Counted from the first letter of the stretch, positions 48,733 through 56,933 are shown. The stretch: 64,000 nt of DNA from Nocardioides sp. BP30 (GCF_029873215.1 NZ_CP123620.1:3162001-3226000); one strand, 5' to 3'. Made by a program: numbers and translations. The notes: generated from the sequence alone by a model not told the origin.

Positions 48733-48787
48733 AACGCCGGACCGGCGCCGTCCCACCGTGGTGGGATGGCGCCGGTCCGGCGTTTGT
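48733..48787 (+). terminator. Long terminator hairpin after kgd
   Basis: AACGCCGGACCGGCGCC (48733-48749) pairs perfectly with GGCGCCGGTCCGGCGTT (48768-48784), with a further inner stem CCCACC/GGTGGG and a short TTTG tail. It begins 7 bases after the kgd stop and is among the strongest intrinsic-type terminators in the window. Confidence 0.88.
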
Positions 48788-48798
48788 AGGGTGCTGCC

Positions 48799-48975
48799 AT
48801 GTACTTCACCGACCGCGGCATCGAGGAGCTCGTCAACCGGCGCGGCGACGACGAGGTCACGCTCGCCTGGCTCGCCGAGCAACTGCAGGCCTTCGTGGAC
48901 ATCCATCCGGAGTTCGAGACGCCGATCGAGCGCTTCGCTACCTGGCTGGCGCGTCTGGACGACCCCGAGGACTAG
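48799..48975 (+). CDS. Small actinobacterial protein (DUF6104-like)
   Basis: A 58-residue acidic protein starting MYFTDRGIEELVNRRGDDEV and ending ARLDDPED. It matches my recollection of the conserved actinobacterial DUF6104 family, whose function is unknown. There is no signal or membrane segment. The stop TAG is followed one base later by the 22-bp repeat array. Confidence 0.8.
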   Translation: MYFTDRGIEELVNRRGDDEVTLAWLAEQLQAFVDIHPEFETPIERFATWLARLDDPED

Positions 48976-48976
48976 C

Positions 48977-49076
48977 CGAGGCGTCACCTTCCGTGGGTCG
49001 AGGCGTCACCTTCCGCGGGTCGAGGCGTCACCTTCCGCGGGTCGAGGCGTCACCTTCCGCGGGTCGAGGCGTCACA
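48977..49076 (+). repeat. 22-bp intergenic repeat array, locus 1 (four and a half units)
   Basis: Four head-to-tail units at 48977, 48999, 49021 and 49043, plus a partial unit from 49065. The first differs by one base and the next three are identical. The pattern is CGA-N3-GTCA-N6-GCGGGT. The array fills the gap between two convergent genes; the GTCA of the final partial unit supplies the stop codon of the minus-strand gene at 49072. Confidence 0.95.
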
Positions 49077-49296
49077 TCGTGTCGTCGTCCGGGTCGGCAC
49101 CGTCCTCGGCGGCCCGTCGCGCCGACTCACGCAGCTCGAACAGCTCGGTGGCCAGACCGCCGACCGAGGCGGCCACGTCCTTGACCGCCCCGGTCACGAT
49201 GCCGGTGACCTCCCCGACGGTCGAGGCCATCGCCTCGACGGCACCCTGGAGGACGTCCTTGCGGATCTCGAGCTTGCTCAGGCGCGGAGTCGTCAC
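49072..49296 (-). CDS. Small conserved hypothetical protein
   Basis: A 74-residue protein from GTG 49296 (TTPRLSKLEIRKDVLQ...), preceded by GGAG with good spacing; an in-frame GTG 15 bases earlier is an alternative. A charged N-terminus leads into an Ala/Val/Gly-rich stretch (about 20-50) that could be an amphipathic helix, then an acidic tail ending DDDTM. No family is recognised. Its stop codon lies in the repeat array. The gene directly upstream is the desaturase (gap 23 bases). Confidence 0.72.
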   Translation of the reverse strand: MTTPRLSKLEIRKDVLQGAVEAMASTVGEVTGIVTGAVKDVAASVGGLATELFELRESARRAAEDGADPDDDTM

Positions 49297-49319
49297 CTCT
49301 CCAGTCTCCACGTTCTGAC

Positions 49320-50423
49320 TCAGGCCGCCACCGCGCCGTCCGGGACCCGGTCCGGGGCGGTGTCCTTGCGACGCCCCGGTCGACCCGGGAGGGCGAGCTT
49401 GAGGATCTTGCCGAAGACGCCGCCGAGCTGGCGGTGCAGCGGGCCGGTGTTGTACGGCAGGTCGTACTTCTCGCAGATCCGGCGTACCTCCTCGGCGATC
49501 TCCGGGTAGCGACGCGCCGGGATGTCCGGGAAGAGATGGTGCTCGATCTGATGGCTCAGGTTGCCGCTCATCACGTGGAAGAGACGGCTGCCGGTGATGT
49601 TGGCCGAGCCGAGCAGCTGCCGGTAGTACCACTGCCCGCGGCTCTCGTCCTCGGTCTCCTCGATGGAGAACGTCGCGACGCCGGTCGGGAAATGGCCGCA
49701 GAAGATGATGTTGAAGGCCCAGATGTTGCGCACGAGGTTGGCCGTCGCGTTGCCGGCGAGCGTGAGCGGGAACAGCGGACCGGTGAGCGCCGGGAACAGC
49801 AGGTAGTCCTTGAGCGCCTGTCGCCTGACCTTGCGCATGATGCCGCGGTGCAGCGGCTTGTTGTCCTCGAACGTACGGCGGCCTGCGACCAGGTTCTCCA
49901 CCTCGAGGTCGTGCAGAGCCACGCCCCACTCGAAGAAGATCATCAGCAGGAAGGCGTACAGCGGGTTCCCCAGGTAGTAGGGATGCCACGGCTGGTCCTC
50001 GTCCATCCGCAGGACGCCGTAGCCGATGTCGCGGTCCTTGCCGAGGATGTTGGTGAAGGTGTGGTGGATGTAGTTGTGCGAGTACTTCCACTGGTCGCTG
50101 GGGCAGACGTTGTCCCACTCATACATCCGGGAGTTGAGCCCGGGATCGCCCATCCAGTCGTACTGGCCGTGCATCACGTTGTGGCCGATCTCCATGTTGT
50201 CGAGGATCTTCGACACCGAGAGGGCGGCGACGGCCGCCGGCCACAGCGGCGGCAGGTAGAACATCGAGCGACCGGCGACCTCGAAGCCGCGCTGGTACTT
50301 CACGATCCTGCGGATGTAGTCGGCGTCGGCCTCGCCGAGGTCGGCCACGATCCGTCGCCGGATGGCGTCCATCTCGGCGCCGAACTCCTCGAGCTGCTCG
50401 GGCGTGAGCTTGATGCTGTGCAT
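49320..50423 (-). CDS. Membrane fatty acid / acyl-CoA desaturase (DesA3-like)
   Basis: A 367-residue di-iron desaturase. The three histidine boxes are intact: GHNVMHGQ (His81, His85), SHNYIHHTFTN (His116, His120, His121) and HQIEHHLFP near 305. Family members introduce a double bond into stearoyl-CoA-type chains at the membrane, as DesA3 of M. tuberculosis does with its NADPH oxidoreductase Rv3230c. The reductase gene just upstream is that partner. The two should form one electron-transfer unit and one operon. Confidence 0.94.
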   Translation of the reverse strand: MHSIKLTPEQLEEFGAEMDAIRRRIVADLGEADADYIRRIVKYQRGFEVAGRSMFYLPPLWPAAVAALSVSKILDNMEIGHNVMHGQYDWMGDPGLNSRMYEWDNVCPSDQWKYSHNYIHHTFTNILGKDRDIGYGVLRMDEDQPWHPYYLGNPLYAFLLMIFFEWGVALHDLEVENLVAGRRTFEDNKPLHRGIMRKVRRQALKDYLLFPALTGPLFPLTLAGNATANLVRNIWAFNIIFCGHFPTGVATFSIEETEDESRGQWYYRQLLGSANITGSRLFHVMSGNLSHQIEHHLFPDIPARRYPEIAEEVRRICEKYDLPYNTGPLHRQLGGVFGKILKLALPGRPGRRKDTAPDRVPDGAVAA

Positions 50424-50472
50424 GGTTCCTCAGTCATCCTTCTTCGCACGGCAAGGTGCGGAAGTAGTGGTC

Positions 50473-51558
50473 TCAGAGATCGATCGCGCAGTCGCCCTCG
50501 GGCGAGCTCACGCAGATCCGGATCTCCTCGTCGGGACGGTCGGAGGTCTCACCGGTCAGCACGTTGCGGACCTTCCCCTCCGTCTTGGTCGCTGTGCAGC
50601 TGAAGCAGATGCCCATCCGGCAGCCGAAGGTCGGGCTCAGACCGGCCGCCTCGGCCTGCTCGAGGATGCTCTGCCCGGAGTTGTCGGCGACGACCCCGGA
50701 TCTGTCGAACGCGAGCCGGCCGCCGGCGAGACCGCTGGTCCTCGGTGGCTTGAAGTACTCCACCCGGAGCCGGTCGTTCGGCACGCCGTCCACCTCGTAC
50801 GCCGGACGCACCGCCTCCACCAGACCCGCGGGTCCGCACAGCCAGGTGTCGACCTCGCGGAAGTGGGGCACGATCCGCTCCAGCTCCATCGGGGAGAAGT
50901 TGCGACCGCCCTGCTCGGGGTAGACCAGGTGCAGGTCCACGCCGTACCCGGTGGTGCCGATCTCCTCGAGCTCGGCGCGGAAGATCTGGTGCTCCGCGGA
51001 GCGGGTGTAGTGCAGGAAGGTGACCCGGCCGCGGTGGGTGCGCAGCAGCAGGCTGCGCAGCATCGCCATCGCCGGCGTGATGCCGGAGCCGCCGGTGATG
51101 AACAGGACGTGCTCGGGGACCGCGTCGGGCAGGACGAAGTCACCAGCCGCCTGGGACAGGTGCACGACCTGCCCGACCGCGGCCTGATCGACCAGGTAGC
51201 GCGAGACCTCGCCGTCGGGGTTGGCACGCATCGTGACGCTGAAGCGCTCGCCGGGACGCGAGCCGGCGCTGGAGAGCGTGAAGCACCGGGTGAGCCGGCG
51301 GGCGCCCGGCAGGTCCACGGCGAGCTGCACGTACTGCCCGGGACGGTGACCGCGCCAGGTGCTGGTCGGCTGGAACGTCAGGGTCGCGACCGCCGGCTCG
51401 CCGGGGACGTCGACCTCGCGACGGATCTCGACCAGGCGGGCCCGCACCTCGTGCGCAGCCCACATCGGGTTGACGAGCTCGAGGTAGCGGTCGATCCCGT
51501 GCGGCGAGGCAAGGGCGGCGACGGCCCGTGATCTCAGCAGGGTGCCGGCGATGCTCAT
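50473..51558 (-). CDS. Ferredoxin-domain oxidoreductase, electron donor to desaturase (Rv3230c-like)
   Basis: A 361-residue reductase with an FAD-binding barrel (RPGQYVQLAVDLPGARRLTRCFTLSS region near 80-100), an NAD(P) domain (LFITGGSGITPAMAMLRSLL near 160) and a C-terminal plant-type [2Fe-2S] domain (CRMGICFSCT near 315 and a final Cys near 352). It should pass NADPH electrons to the adjacent desaturase. The ATG at 51558 follows GAGGAGG. A dyad matching the one before tetR lies 19-36 bases upstream of the start. Confidence 0.93.
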   Translation of the reverse strand: MSIAGTLLRSRAVAALASPHGIDRYLELVNPMWAAHEVRARLVEIRREVDVPGEPAVATLTFQPTSTWRGHRPGQYVQLAVDLPGARRLTRCFTLSSAGSRPGERFSVTMRANPDGEVSRYLVDQAAVGQVVHLSQAAGDFVLPDAVPEHVLFITGGSGITPAMAMLRSLLLRTHRGRVTFLHYTRSAEHQIFRAELEEIGTTGYGVDLHLVYPEQGGRNFSPMELERIVPHFREVDTWLCGPAGLVEAVRPAYEVDGVPNDRLRVEYFKPPRTSGLAGGRLAFDRSGVVADNSGQSILEQAEAAGLSPTFGCRMGICFSCTATKTEGKVRNVLTGETSDRPDEEIRICVSSPEGDCAIDL

Positions 51559-51576
51559 CGGAACCTCCTCGCTTTC

Positions 51577-51594
51577 GGTGAACATGCGTACACC
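51577..51594. promoter_or_regulatory. Operator-like dyad A upstream of the desaturase reductase
   Basis: GGTGAACATGCGTACACC (plus strand) has GGTG...CACC ends and, read on the minus strand, contains GTACGCATGTTCAC. It shares the pattern GTGyACGCATGTkCAC with dyad B 79 bases away, on the other side of the intergenic gap. Confidence 0.65.
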
Positions 51595-51653
51595 GAAACT
51601 ATCGCAAGCGCGGACGCGGCAAGGCAAGGGCAGAAAAGGTGAGGCGGGCCACT

Positions 51654-51675
51654 CGAGTGCACGCATGTGCACTCG
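51654..51675. promoter_or_regulatory. Operator-like dyad B upstream of the FabR-like regulator
   Basis: CGAGTGCA-CGCATG-TGCACTCG has perfect 8-base arms. Its core matches dyad A at 51577-51594. It ends 27 bases before the regulator GTG. The size fits a TetR-family operator and E. coli FabR sites have a related layout. Confidence 0.68.
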
Positions 51676-51702
51676 ATGACGCGCACCCACTAGGCTGGAT
51701 CG

Positions 51703-52323
51703 GTGAGCGAGACCCGTGCCGAACAGAAGGAGCGCACCCGCCGGGCGATCCTCGACGCGGCGCTGGAGCTCACCGCGGAGACGGGGCTCGCCGGGCTCTC
51801 CCTGCGAGGTGTGGCCAAGCGGGTCGGCATCGTGCCCACCGCCTTCTACAGGCACTTCGACTCCATCGACGCGCTGGGGCTCGCGCTGGTCGAGGAGTCC
51901 CTGGTCTCGCTGCGGGCGATGCTGCGCGCGGTCCGTCAGCCCGAGGCGCTCGACAGCCTCGTCGGCGTCGCCGACGCCTCCGTCGACGTCCTGGTCGAGC
52001 ACGTGCACGCCCAGCGGGCGCACTTCGCATTCCTCGCCCGGGAGCGCGGCGCGGGCCCGGCGACCGTCCGGGAGGCGATCCGGCGCGAGATCGAGCTGTG
52101 CGAGCACGAGCTGGCCACCGACCTCGCCCGCCTCACCGATGCCGGCACCTGGTCGGCGCGCGACCTTCGCGCCGTCTCAGGGCTGATCGTGATGCTGATG
52201 GTCGCCGGCACCGAGGAGCTCCTGGCCGCCCGCCGCGAGCAGGAGGCGGCGGTGGCGGAGACGACCCGGACCCGGCTGCGGATGGTGCTCATCGGTGTGC
52301 TGCACTGGCAGTCGCGCGCCTGA
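51703..52323 (+). CDS. TetR-family regulator, FabR-like
   Basis: A 206-residue regulator starting at GTG. The helix-turn-helix (LSLRGVAKRVGIVPTAFYRHFDSIDALGLAL, residues about 33-63) is close to FabR of E. coli, including APTxFYRHF-type spacing, and the ligand domain keeps RGAGPATVREAIRREIE. FabR represses unsaturated fatty acid genes. Divergence from a desaturase reductase and desaturase makes control of membrane unsaturation the likely role. Confidence 0.9.
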   Translation: MSETRAEQKERTRRAILDAALELTAETGLAGLSLRGVAKRVGIVPTAFYRHFDSIDALGLALVEESLVSLRAMLRAVRQPEALDSLVGVADASVDVLVEHVHAQRAHFAFLARERGAGPATVREAIRREIELCEHELATDLARLTDAGTWSARDLRAVSGLIVMLMVAGTEELLAARREQEAAVAETTRTRLRMVLIGVLHWQSRA

Positions 52324-52327
52324 CCGT

Positions 52328-52371
52328 CGAGCCGTCAGTTTCCGCGGGTCGAAGCGTCAGTTTCCGGGGCG
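52328..52371 (+). repeat. 22-bp intergenic repeat, locus 2 (two units)
   Basis: A unit at 52328-52349 and a more diverged unit at 52350-52371 follow the tetR stop by 4 bases. They keep CGA-N3-GTCA and GCGGGT (second copy degraded) but have GTTTCC in the variable part. The GTCA of the second unit supplies the stop codon of the convergent SDR gene (52357-52359). Confidence 0.88.
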
Positions 52372-53031
52372 GATCGAGATCTCCGGCACCGTCGCGTCCC
52401 GCGGCAGTTCGATCGCGCCGAGGACGGCGTCAGCGACGGTCTCGGGCCTGATCCACCTGCCCTCGTCGTACTCCTTGCCCTCCTGGGCGTGCACCTTCTC
52501 CTGCATCGCCGTCGCGGTCCGGCCCGGGAAGACCGAGGTGACCCGGATCAGCGGCTCCTCCTCGCGCAGGGCGTCGGCGAGGGCGCGCAGGCCGAACTTC
52601 GAGGCCGCGTACGCCGCCCACGCGGGGTTGGCGCGCAGGCCGGACCCGCTGTTGACGAGCACGACCGTGCCCCGCGCCGCGCGCAGCCGCGGAAGCAGCG
52701 CACGGGTCAGCAGGGCCGGGGCGACCAGGTTGACGGCCAACTGGTCCTGCCAGGCGGAGGCGCTCAGCTCGGCGACGGGGCCGAGCTCCACGACGCCGGC
52801 AGCGTGCACGGCACTGTCGAGACTCTCGGGCCATCGCTCCGCCTCGCCGATCGCTTCGAGCGTCTGCGCGTCGGCGAGATCGGCCAGCACCTCGACGCAG
52901 CCCTCCGGGGCGCGACCGCGGGTGCGGACCACCGCCCACACCCGATCGCCGCGCGCGAGCAGGCGCTCGGCGACGACCCGTCCGATGCCGGAGCCGGCGC
53001 CGGTGACCAGATGGTTCGATGGACCGGTCAT
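52357..53031 (-). CDS. Short-chain dehydrogenase/reductase
   Basis: A 224-residue classical SDR: cofactor motif VTGAGSGIG at residues 9-17, a HAAGVVELGP segment in place of NNAG near 77-86, VNSGSG with the catalytic serine near 127, and YAASK near 140. The C-terminal part is short and the substrate is not predictable. Its ATG overlaps the stop of the quinone-oxidoreductase-like gene (ATGA), so the two are co-translated. Confidence 0.9.
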   Translation of the reverse strand: MTGPSNHLVTGAGSGIGRVVAERLLARGDRVWAVVRTRGRAPEGCVEVLADLADAQTLEAIGEAERWPESLDSAVHAAGVVELGPVAELSASAWQDQLAVNLVAPALLTRALLPRLRAARGTVVLVNSGSGLRANPAWAAYAASKFGLRALADALREEEPLIRVTSVFPGRTATAMQEKVHAQEGKEYDEGRWIRPETVADAVLGAIELPRDATVPEISIRPGN

Positions 53032-53996
53032 CGGGTGAGCACGATCTTGCCGAACACGTCGCCCGAGGCGATCGCCTCGAAGCCCTCGCGCGCCCGTTCC
53101 ATCGGCAGCACCCGGTCGATCAGCGGCTTGGTGCCTGTCGCATCGAGCAGCGAGACCAGCGAGGCGAGCTCGGTGCTGGTGCCCATCGTCGAGCCGATGA
53201 CCCGCAGCTGCAGGAAGAAGATGTGCGTGAGCATCGCGTTGTCGACGTCGGGGCCCGACGTCGTACCGCTGATCACCAGCGCACCGCCCGGTCGCAGCGA
53301 GCGGATCGAGTGCTCCCAGGTCGCCCGGCCGACCGTCTCCATGACCGCGTCCACCTTCGCCGGCAGCCGTTCGCCGGAGGCGAACACCTCGTGCGCGCCG
53401 ATCTCGAGGGCGCGGGCGCGCTTGGCCTCGTCGCGCGAGGTCGCCCAGACCCGCAGCCCGGCGGCGCGCGCCAGCGTGATCAGCGCCGTGGCGACGCCGC
53501 CACCGGCACCCTGCACGAGCACCGAGTCGCCGGCCTTGAGGCCGCCTTGGGTGAAGAGCATCCGATAGGCGGTCAACCACGCCGTCGGCAGGCAGGCCGC
53601 CTCCTCGAAGGAGTAGCCCTCCGGCAGCGCGATGGCGTTGCGCCGCGGCACCACCACCTTCGCGGCGAAGGTGCCCTGGTGCAGCTCGGAGAGCAGCGAC
53701 CGCCGGGGATCGAGCGTCTCGTCGCCGACCCAGTCGGGGTCGCTGATGACGGCGTGCACCACCACCGGACGGCCGTCGGCGTCGATCCCGGCGGCGTCGC
53801 AGCCCAGGATCATCGGCAGCCGGTCCTGCTTCAGCCCCTGGCCCTTGAGCGACCACAGGTCGTGATGGTTGAGGCTGGCGGCCTTGACCGTCACGGTCGT
53901 CCAGCCGTCGGGGGCGACCGGATCGGGGCGCTCCCCCACCACCAGGCCGCTCAGCGGGTCCTCACGGCTGATCTTCTCGGCGTAGACGGCGAACAT
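53028..53996 (-). CDS. Zinc-less MDR-family (quinone oxidoreductase-like) dehydrogenase
   Basis: A 322-residue medium-chain reductase. LNHHDLWSLKGQGL near residue 43 and the cofactor segment VLVQGAGGGVATALITLARAAG near 157 are typical. The structural and catalytic zinc cysteines of alcohol dehydrogenases are missing, so it is quinone-oxidoreductase-like. The ATG at 53996 is preferred over a GTG 9 bases earlier. It is paired with the SDR; the substrate is unknown. Confidence 0.88.
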   Translation of the reverse strand: MFAVYAEKISREDPLSGLVVGERPDPVAPDGWTTVTVKAASLNHHDLWSLKGQGLKQDRLPMILGCDAAGIDADGRPVVVHAVISDPDWVGDETLDPRRSLLSELHQGTFAAKVVVPRRNAIALPEGYSFEEAACLPTAWLTAYRMLFTQGGLKAGDSVLVQGAGGGVATALITLARAAGLRVWATSRDEAKRARALEIGAHEVFASGERLPAKVDAVMETVGRATWEHSIRSLRPGGALVISGTTSGPDVDNAMLTHIFFLQLRVIGSTMGTSTELASLVSLLDATGTKPLIDRVLPMERAREGFEAIASGDVFGKIVLTR

Positions 53997-54016
53997 GCTC
54001 ACCAACCTAACAAGGT

Positions 54017-54140
54017 CGAAAGGTCACAAACGGCGGGTCGAGAGGTCAGGTACGGCGGGTCGAGTGGTCACCCCACCCGCGAGACCTGACCAGTCGACCC
54101 GCGAAAGGTGACGTCTCGACGCGCAGAAGGTGACGTCTCG
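54017..54140. repeat. 22-bp intergenic repeat, locus 3: two facing arrays
   Basis: Two plus-oriented units (54017-54038, 54039-54060) and a partial one (54061-54074) meet three minus-oriented units (54075-54096, 54097-54118, 54119-54140). Each complete unit is exactly 22 bases and fits CGA-N3-GTCA-N6-GCGGGT with small changes. The array fills the gap between the malic enzyme stop (2 bases away) and the MDR start region. Confidence 0.93.
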
Positions 54141-54142
54141 GC

Positions 54143-55318
54143 TCAACGACGGGCGACACCGTCGCGGCGCGCCGCATCGGCGACAGCCGCCGCGACCGCC
54201 GGCCCGACCCGGGGGTCGAACGGTGCCGGGATGATGTAGTCCTCCGTCAGCGCGTCGCCAACCAGGTCGGCAAGCGCCCGCGCCGCGGCCAGCTTCATGC
54301 CCTCGGTGATCGCGCTCGCCCGCGCGTCGAAGGCGCCGCGGAAGATGCCGGGGAACGCCAGCACGTTGTTGATCTGGTTGGGGAAGTCCGAGCGCCCCGT
54401 GGCGACCACCCGCGCGTGCTGGTGGGCCAGGTCGGGGTGGATCTCGGGGTCGGGGTTTGCCATCGCGAAGATGATCGCGTCGGAGGCCATCGAGGCGACG
54501 ATCGCGGGCTCCACCGAACCGCCGGAGACGCCGATGTAGACGTCGGCACCGGCCATCACGGCCGCCAGGTCGCCGCGGCGACCGGTCCGGTCGGCCGTCA
54601 GCGCCGCCAGCGCGCGCTTCGAGGGCGTGAGGTCCTCGCGTGAGCCGTGCAGCACGCCCTTGCGGTCGAGTACGGCGAGATCCTGCACGCCGTACTCCAA
54701 CAGGATCTTGGCGACCGCCACCCCCGCGGCCCCCGCGCCCGAGATCACCACCCGGGTCGACCCCGGCGAGCGCCCGGTCAGCCTCAGCGCGTTCTCCAGC
54801 GCCGCCAGGGTCACGACGGCGGTGCCGTGCTGGTCGTCGTGGAAGACCGGGATGTCGAGGCGCTCCTTGAGCCGGTCCTCGATCTCGAAGCAGCGCGGCG
54901 CGGAGATGTCCTCCAGGTTGATGCCGCCGAAGCTCGGTGCCATCGCGGCGACCGTGGCGACGATCTCGTCCACGTCGGTGGTGTCCAGGCAGATCGGGAT
55001 GGCGTCGACGCCGCCGAACTCCTTGAACAGCACCGCCTTGCCCTCCATCACCGGCATCGCCGCCGTGGGACCGATGTCCCCCAGGCCCAGCACGGCGGTG
55101 CCGTCGGTGACGACAGCGACGGTGTTGGGGATCCAGGTGTAGGTCTCGGCCAGCTCGGGGGCCTCGGCGATCGCGGTGCAGACCCGGGCCACGCCCGGGG
55201 TGTAGGCCTTGGACAGCGCCTCGCGGTCGTTGACGGAGGCGGTGGCGACGATCGCCATCTTGCCGCCGACGTGCAGGTCGAAGACGGGGTCGCCGGCGAA
55301 GGGTCGGGTATCAGTCAT
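54143..55318 (-). CDS. NAD(P)-dependent malic enzyme
   Basis: Oxidatively decarboxylates malate to pyruvate. The 391 residues match the short bacterial form. The catalytic Tyr-Pro region [14 protein letters not shown] is near residue 33, the metal-site segment [17 protein letters not shown] near 138 with [13 protein letters not shown] near 160, and the Rossmann motif [17 protein letters not shown] near 192. The cofactor preference cannot be called. Confidence 0.94.
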   Translation of the reverse strand: MTDTRPFAGDPVFDLHVGGKMAIVATASVNDREALSKAYTPGVARVCTAIAEAPELAETYTWIPNTVAVVTDGTAVLGLGDIGPTAAMPVMEGKAVLFKEFGGVDAIPICLDTTDVDEIVATVAAMAPSFGGINLEDISAPRCFEIEDRLKERLDIPVFHDDQHGTAVVTLAALENALRLTGRSPGSTRVVISGAGAAGVAVAKILLEYGVQDLAVLDRKGVLHGSREDLTPSKRALAALTADRTGRRGDLAAVMAGADVYIGVSGGSVEPAIVASMASDAIIFAMANPDPEIHPDLAHQHARVVATGRSDFPNQINNVLAFPGIFRGAFDARASAITEGMKLAAARALADLVGDALTEDYIIPAPFDPRVGPAVAAAVADAARRDGVARR

Positions 55319-55497
55319 GGGAGCGCAGCTTCTCGAATCTCGGGCGGGCGGAAAGGCGTCGCGCGAAGGGTCGAGCGCGGAACAGTCGCTGCCGAGAGGG
55401 TCGCCCCCGGTCCGCGTCAGTCTGGCACAGCCGTGCCGACCGCTGCAGCACCGTCCCGCGATGGCCTACGTCACATCCGGTCTCGCTCCGGCGGTGG

Positions 55498-55890
55498 TCA
55501 GAGCAGCCGTGGCCGCGGCCACAACCGGGCCAGCGGTACGGCGATGACCTCGGCGTGCCCGACCACCCCACGGTGACGCGAGTCGACCCCCTCCGCGGCG
55601 TTGTCGCTGAGCAGCCACCAGCCCGGCTCGCCGGTGCGGGTCTGGCGCTCCTCGGCGGCCCGCTTGACGGCGATCGTGCCGTCGGCGAAGCGAGCGACGA
55701 CGAGCCCGCCGACCGCCGGCGGCCGCCGGTAGGAGACCAGCAGGAGGTCGCCGGCACGCAGGGTGGGCTGCATCGAGGCTCCGACCACCCTGGCCAGGCC
55801 CAGAGCCGGACGGGCGGCACGGCCCGGTCGGGCCGGTCGGGCGGGTCGGGCGGGTCGAGGAGTGGGTACCCGTGGAGAGCGCTGCGACAC
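55498..55890 (-). CDS. sodX: Nickel-SOD maturation protease SodX (S26-like)
   Basis: A signal-peptidase-like protease that should cleave the SodN leader to free its N-terminal His. The Ser of VVGASMQPTLRAGDLLLVSY and the Lys of GTIAVKRAA form the catalytic pair. No membrane anchor is seen, as usual for SodX. The GTG at 55890 (130 residues) is chosen because longer frames overlap sodN, but no good ribosome site is visible; an ATG at 55944 is possible. A Pro-Ala-Arg repeat marks the N-terminus. Divergence from sodN supports the call. Confidence 0.85.
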   Translation of the reverse strand: MSQRSPRVPTPRPARPARPARPGRAARPALGLARVVGASMQPTLRAGDLLLVSYRRPPAVGGLVVARFADGTIAVKRAAEERQTRTGEPGWWLLSDNAAEGVDSRHRGVVGHAEVIAVPLARLWPRPRLL

Positions 55891-55906
55891 GCGAGTAGTG
55901 TCGCAG
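55882..55906. promoter_or_regulatory. Perfect 9-bp inverted repeat between sodX and sodN
   Basis: CTGCGACAC-N7-GTGTCGCAG is a perfect dyad 37 bases before the sodN ATG, where a promoter is expected. It could be the operator of a nickel or redox regulator. It does not match the Streptomyces Nur box as I remember it. One arm contains the chosen sodX GTG. Confidence 0.6.
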
Positions 55907-55942
55907 TCAGGACGATCCGTTCGACGACGAAAGAGGACCCGC

Positions 55943-56344
55943 ATGTTTGCGCGCATGTTCGCCCCCACGCTCGAGGTCTCGGCCCACTGCGACCTGCCGT
56001 GTGGCGTCTACGACCCGGCCCAGGCCCGCATCGAGGCCGAGTCGATCAAGGCCATCATCGCCAAGGTCGCCGACAGCGACGACCCCGACTTCCGCACCCG
56101 CGCGGTGATCATCAAGGAGCAGCGCTCCGAGCTGGTCAAGCACCACCTGTGGGTGCTGTGGACCGACTACTTCAAGGCCCCGCACTTCGAGAAGTACCCC
56201 CAGCTGCACACCCTCTTCAACGAGGCCACCAAGCTGGCCGGCGCCTCCGGCACCAAGGGCACCCTCGACGGCGAGGTCGCCGACCAGCTGCTCGCGAAGA
56301 TCGACGAGATCGCCGAGATCTTCTGGGAGACCAAGAAGGCCTGA
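55943..56344 (+). CDS. sodN: Nickel superoxide dismutase
   Basis: Dismutates superoxide. The 133-residue precursor has a 14-residue leader (MFARMFAPTLEVSA) followed by the nickel hook HCDLPCGVYDPAQ, in which the new N-terminal His and Cys2/Cys6 bind nickel after SodX cleavage. The helical bundle core (RTRAVIIKEQRSELVKHHLW) is complete. GAGGA precedes the ATG. Nickel may come through the HoxN-type permease elsewhere in the window. Confidence 0.96.
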   Translation: MFARMFAPTLEVSAHCDLPCGVYDPAQARIEAESIKAIIAKVADSDDPDFRTRAVIIKEQRSELVKHHLWVLWTDYFKAPHFEKYPQLHTLFNEATKLAGASGTKGTLDGEVADQLLAKIDEIAEIFWETKKA

Positions 56345-56380
56345 GCGCCTGTCCCGGGTCGCCGACCTGGACAACCTCTC

Positions 56381-56447
56381 ACTCGACGCCGCCTCGAGCC
56401 CGCACGGAGTCCCACCGGGACCCAGTGGGCCGAGAGCGGCGTCGAGT
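56381..56447 (+). other. Long stem-loop after sodN
   Basis: ACTCGACGCCGC (56381-56392) and GCGGCGTCGAGT (56436-56447) form a perfect 12-bp stem enclosing 43 bases with a second hairpin (CCCAC/GTGGG). It starts 36 bases past the sodN stop. It may be a terminator or a processed 3' RNA. No U-tract is seen. Confidence 0.55.
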
Positions 56448-56529
56448 TCGTTCCGGGTCCGGCGCTCCCCGCGCACGTCCGTCCGATCGCCAGGTTTCGT
56501 CAAGGAAGCTGCGGGGCAGGCTGGCGGGT

Positions 56530-56880
56530 GTGAGTATCCGAGCACGCGGCGTTCTCGCCGCCCTGGTCCTGCCCGCCACCCTGACCGTCACCCTGAGCGC
56601 CTGCGGCAGCGGCAGCTCCTCGAACGACCGGCCCACCACCGCCGAGATCTCGAAGTCCCTGCAGAGCGGCAAGGCGGCCGAGCTCCTCGGCAGTACCAGC
56701 GCCATCTCCACCCAGGCGGCCGACTGCCTCGCCACCGCGCTGCACGACTCGAAGCTGTCGAACAAGACCCTCCAGGCCTTCGTCGACGGGGACAAGAACT
56801 ACAAGGGCTCCAAGGCCGACGAGTCGGCACTGGACGACGTCGGCACGAAGGTCACCAGCTGCCTCAGCACTGCCCAGTGA
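56530..56880 (+). CDS. Small lipoprotein of unknown function
   Basis: A 116-residue protein from GTG 56530. The hydrophobic signal (GVLAALVLPATLTVTLSAC) ends in a lipobox with the Cys of LSAC, then a Ser/Gly linker and a helical domain with two cysteines (ADCLATAL and TSCLSTAQ) that may pair. I do not recognise a family, and the neighbours give no clear hint. Confidence 0.75.
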   Translation: MSIRARGVLAALVLPATLTVTLSACGSGSSSNDRPTTAEISKSLQSGKAAELLGSTSAISTQAADCLATALHDSKLSNKTLQAFVDGDKNYKGSKADESALDDVGTKVTSCLSTAQ

Positions 56881-56933
56881 CCATCGCGCCGCGGGAGGTG
56901 TGGCGACCGCGGCGATAGGGAAGGATGGCCGCC

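Noticed and set aside
48977-49076. A CRISPR-like reading of the repeat array
   Set aside because: The units are contiguous with no spacers, 22 bases long, and there are no cas genes.
55800-55865. Tandem CGGGTCGGG-like repeats at the sodX N-terminus, considered as a member of the 22-bp family
   Set aside because: The units have a different period and encode a Pro-Ala-Arg run; they lack the GTCA element.
55763-55942. A longer sodN start
   Set aside because: The extension would bury the nickel hook far from the N-terminus and overlaps sodX; the ATG at 55943 gives the standard 14-residue leader.
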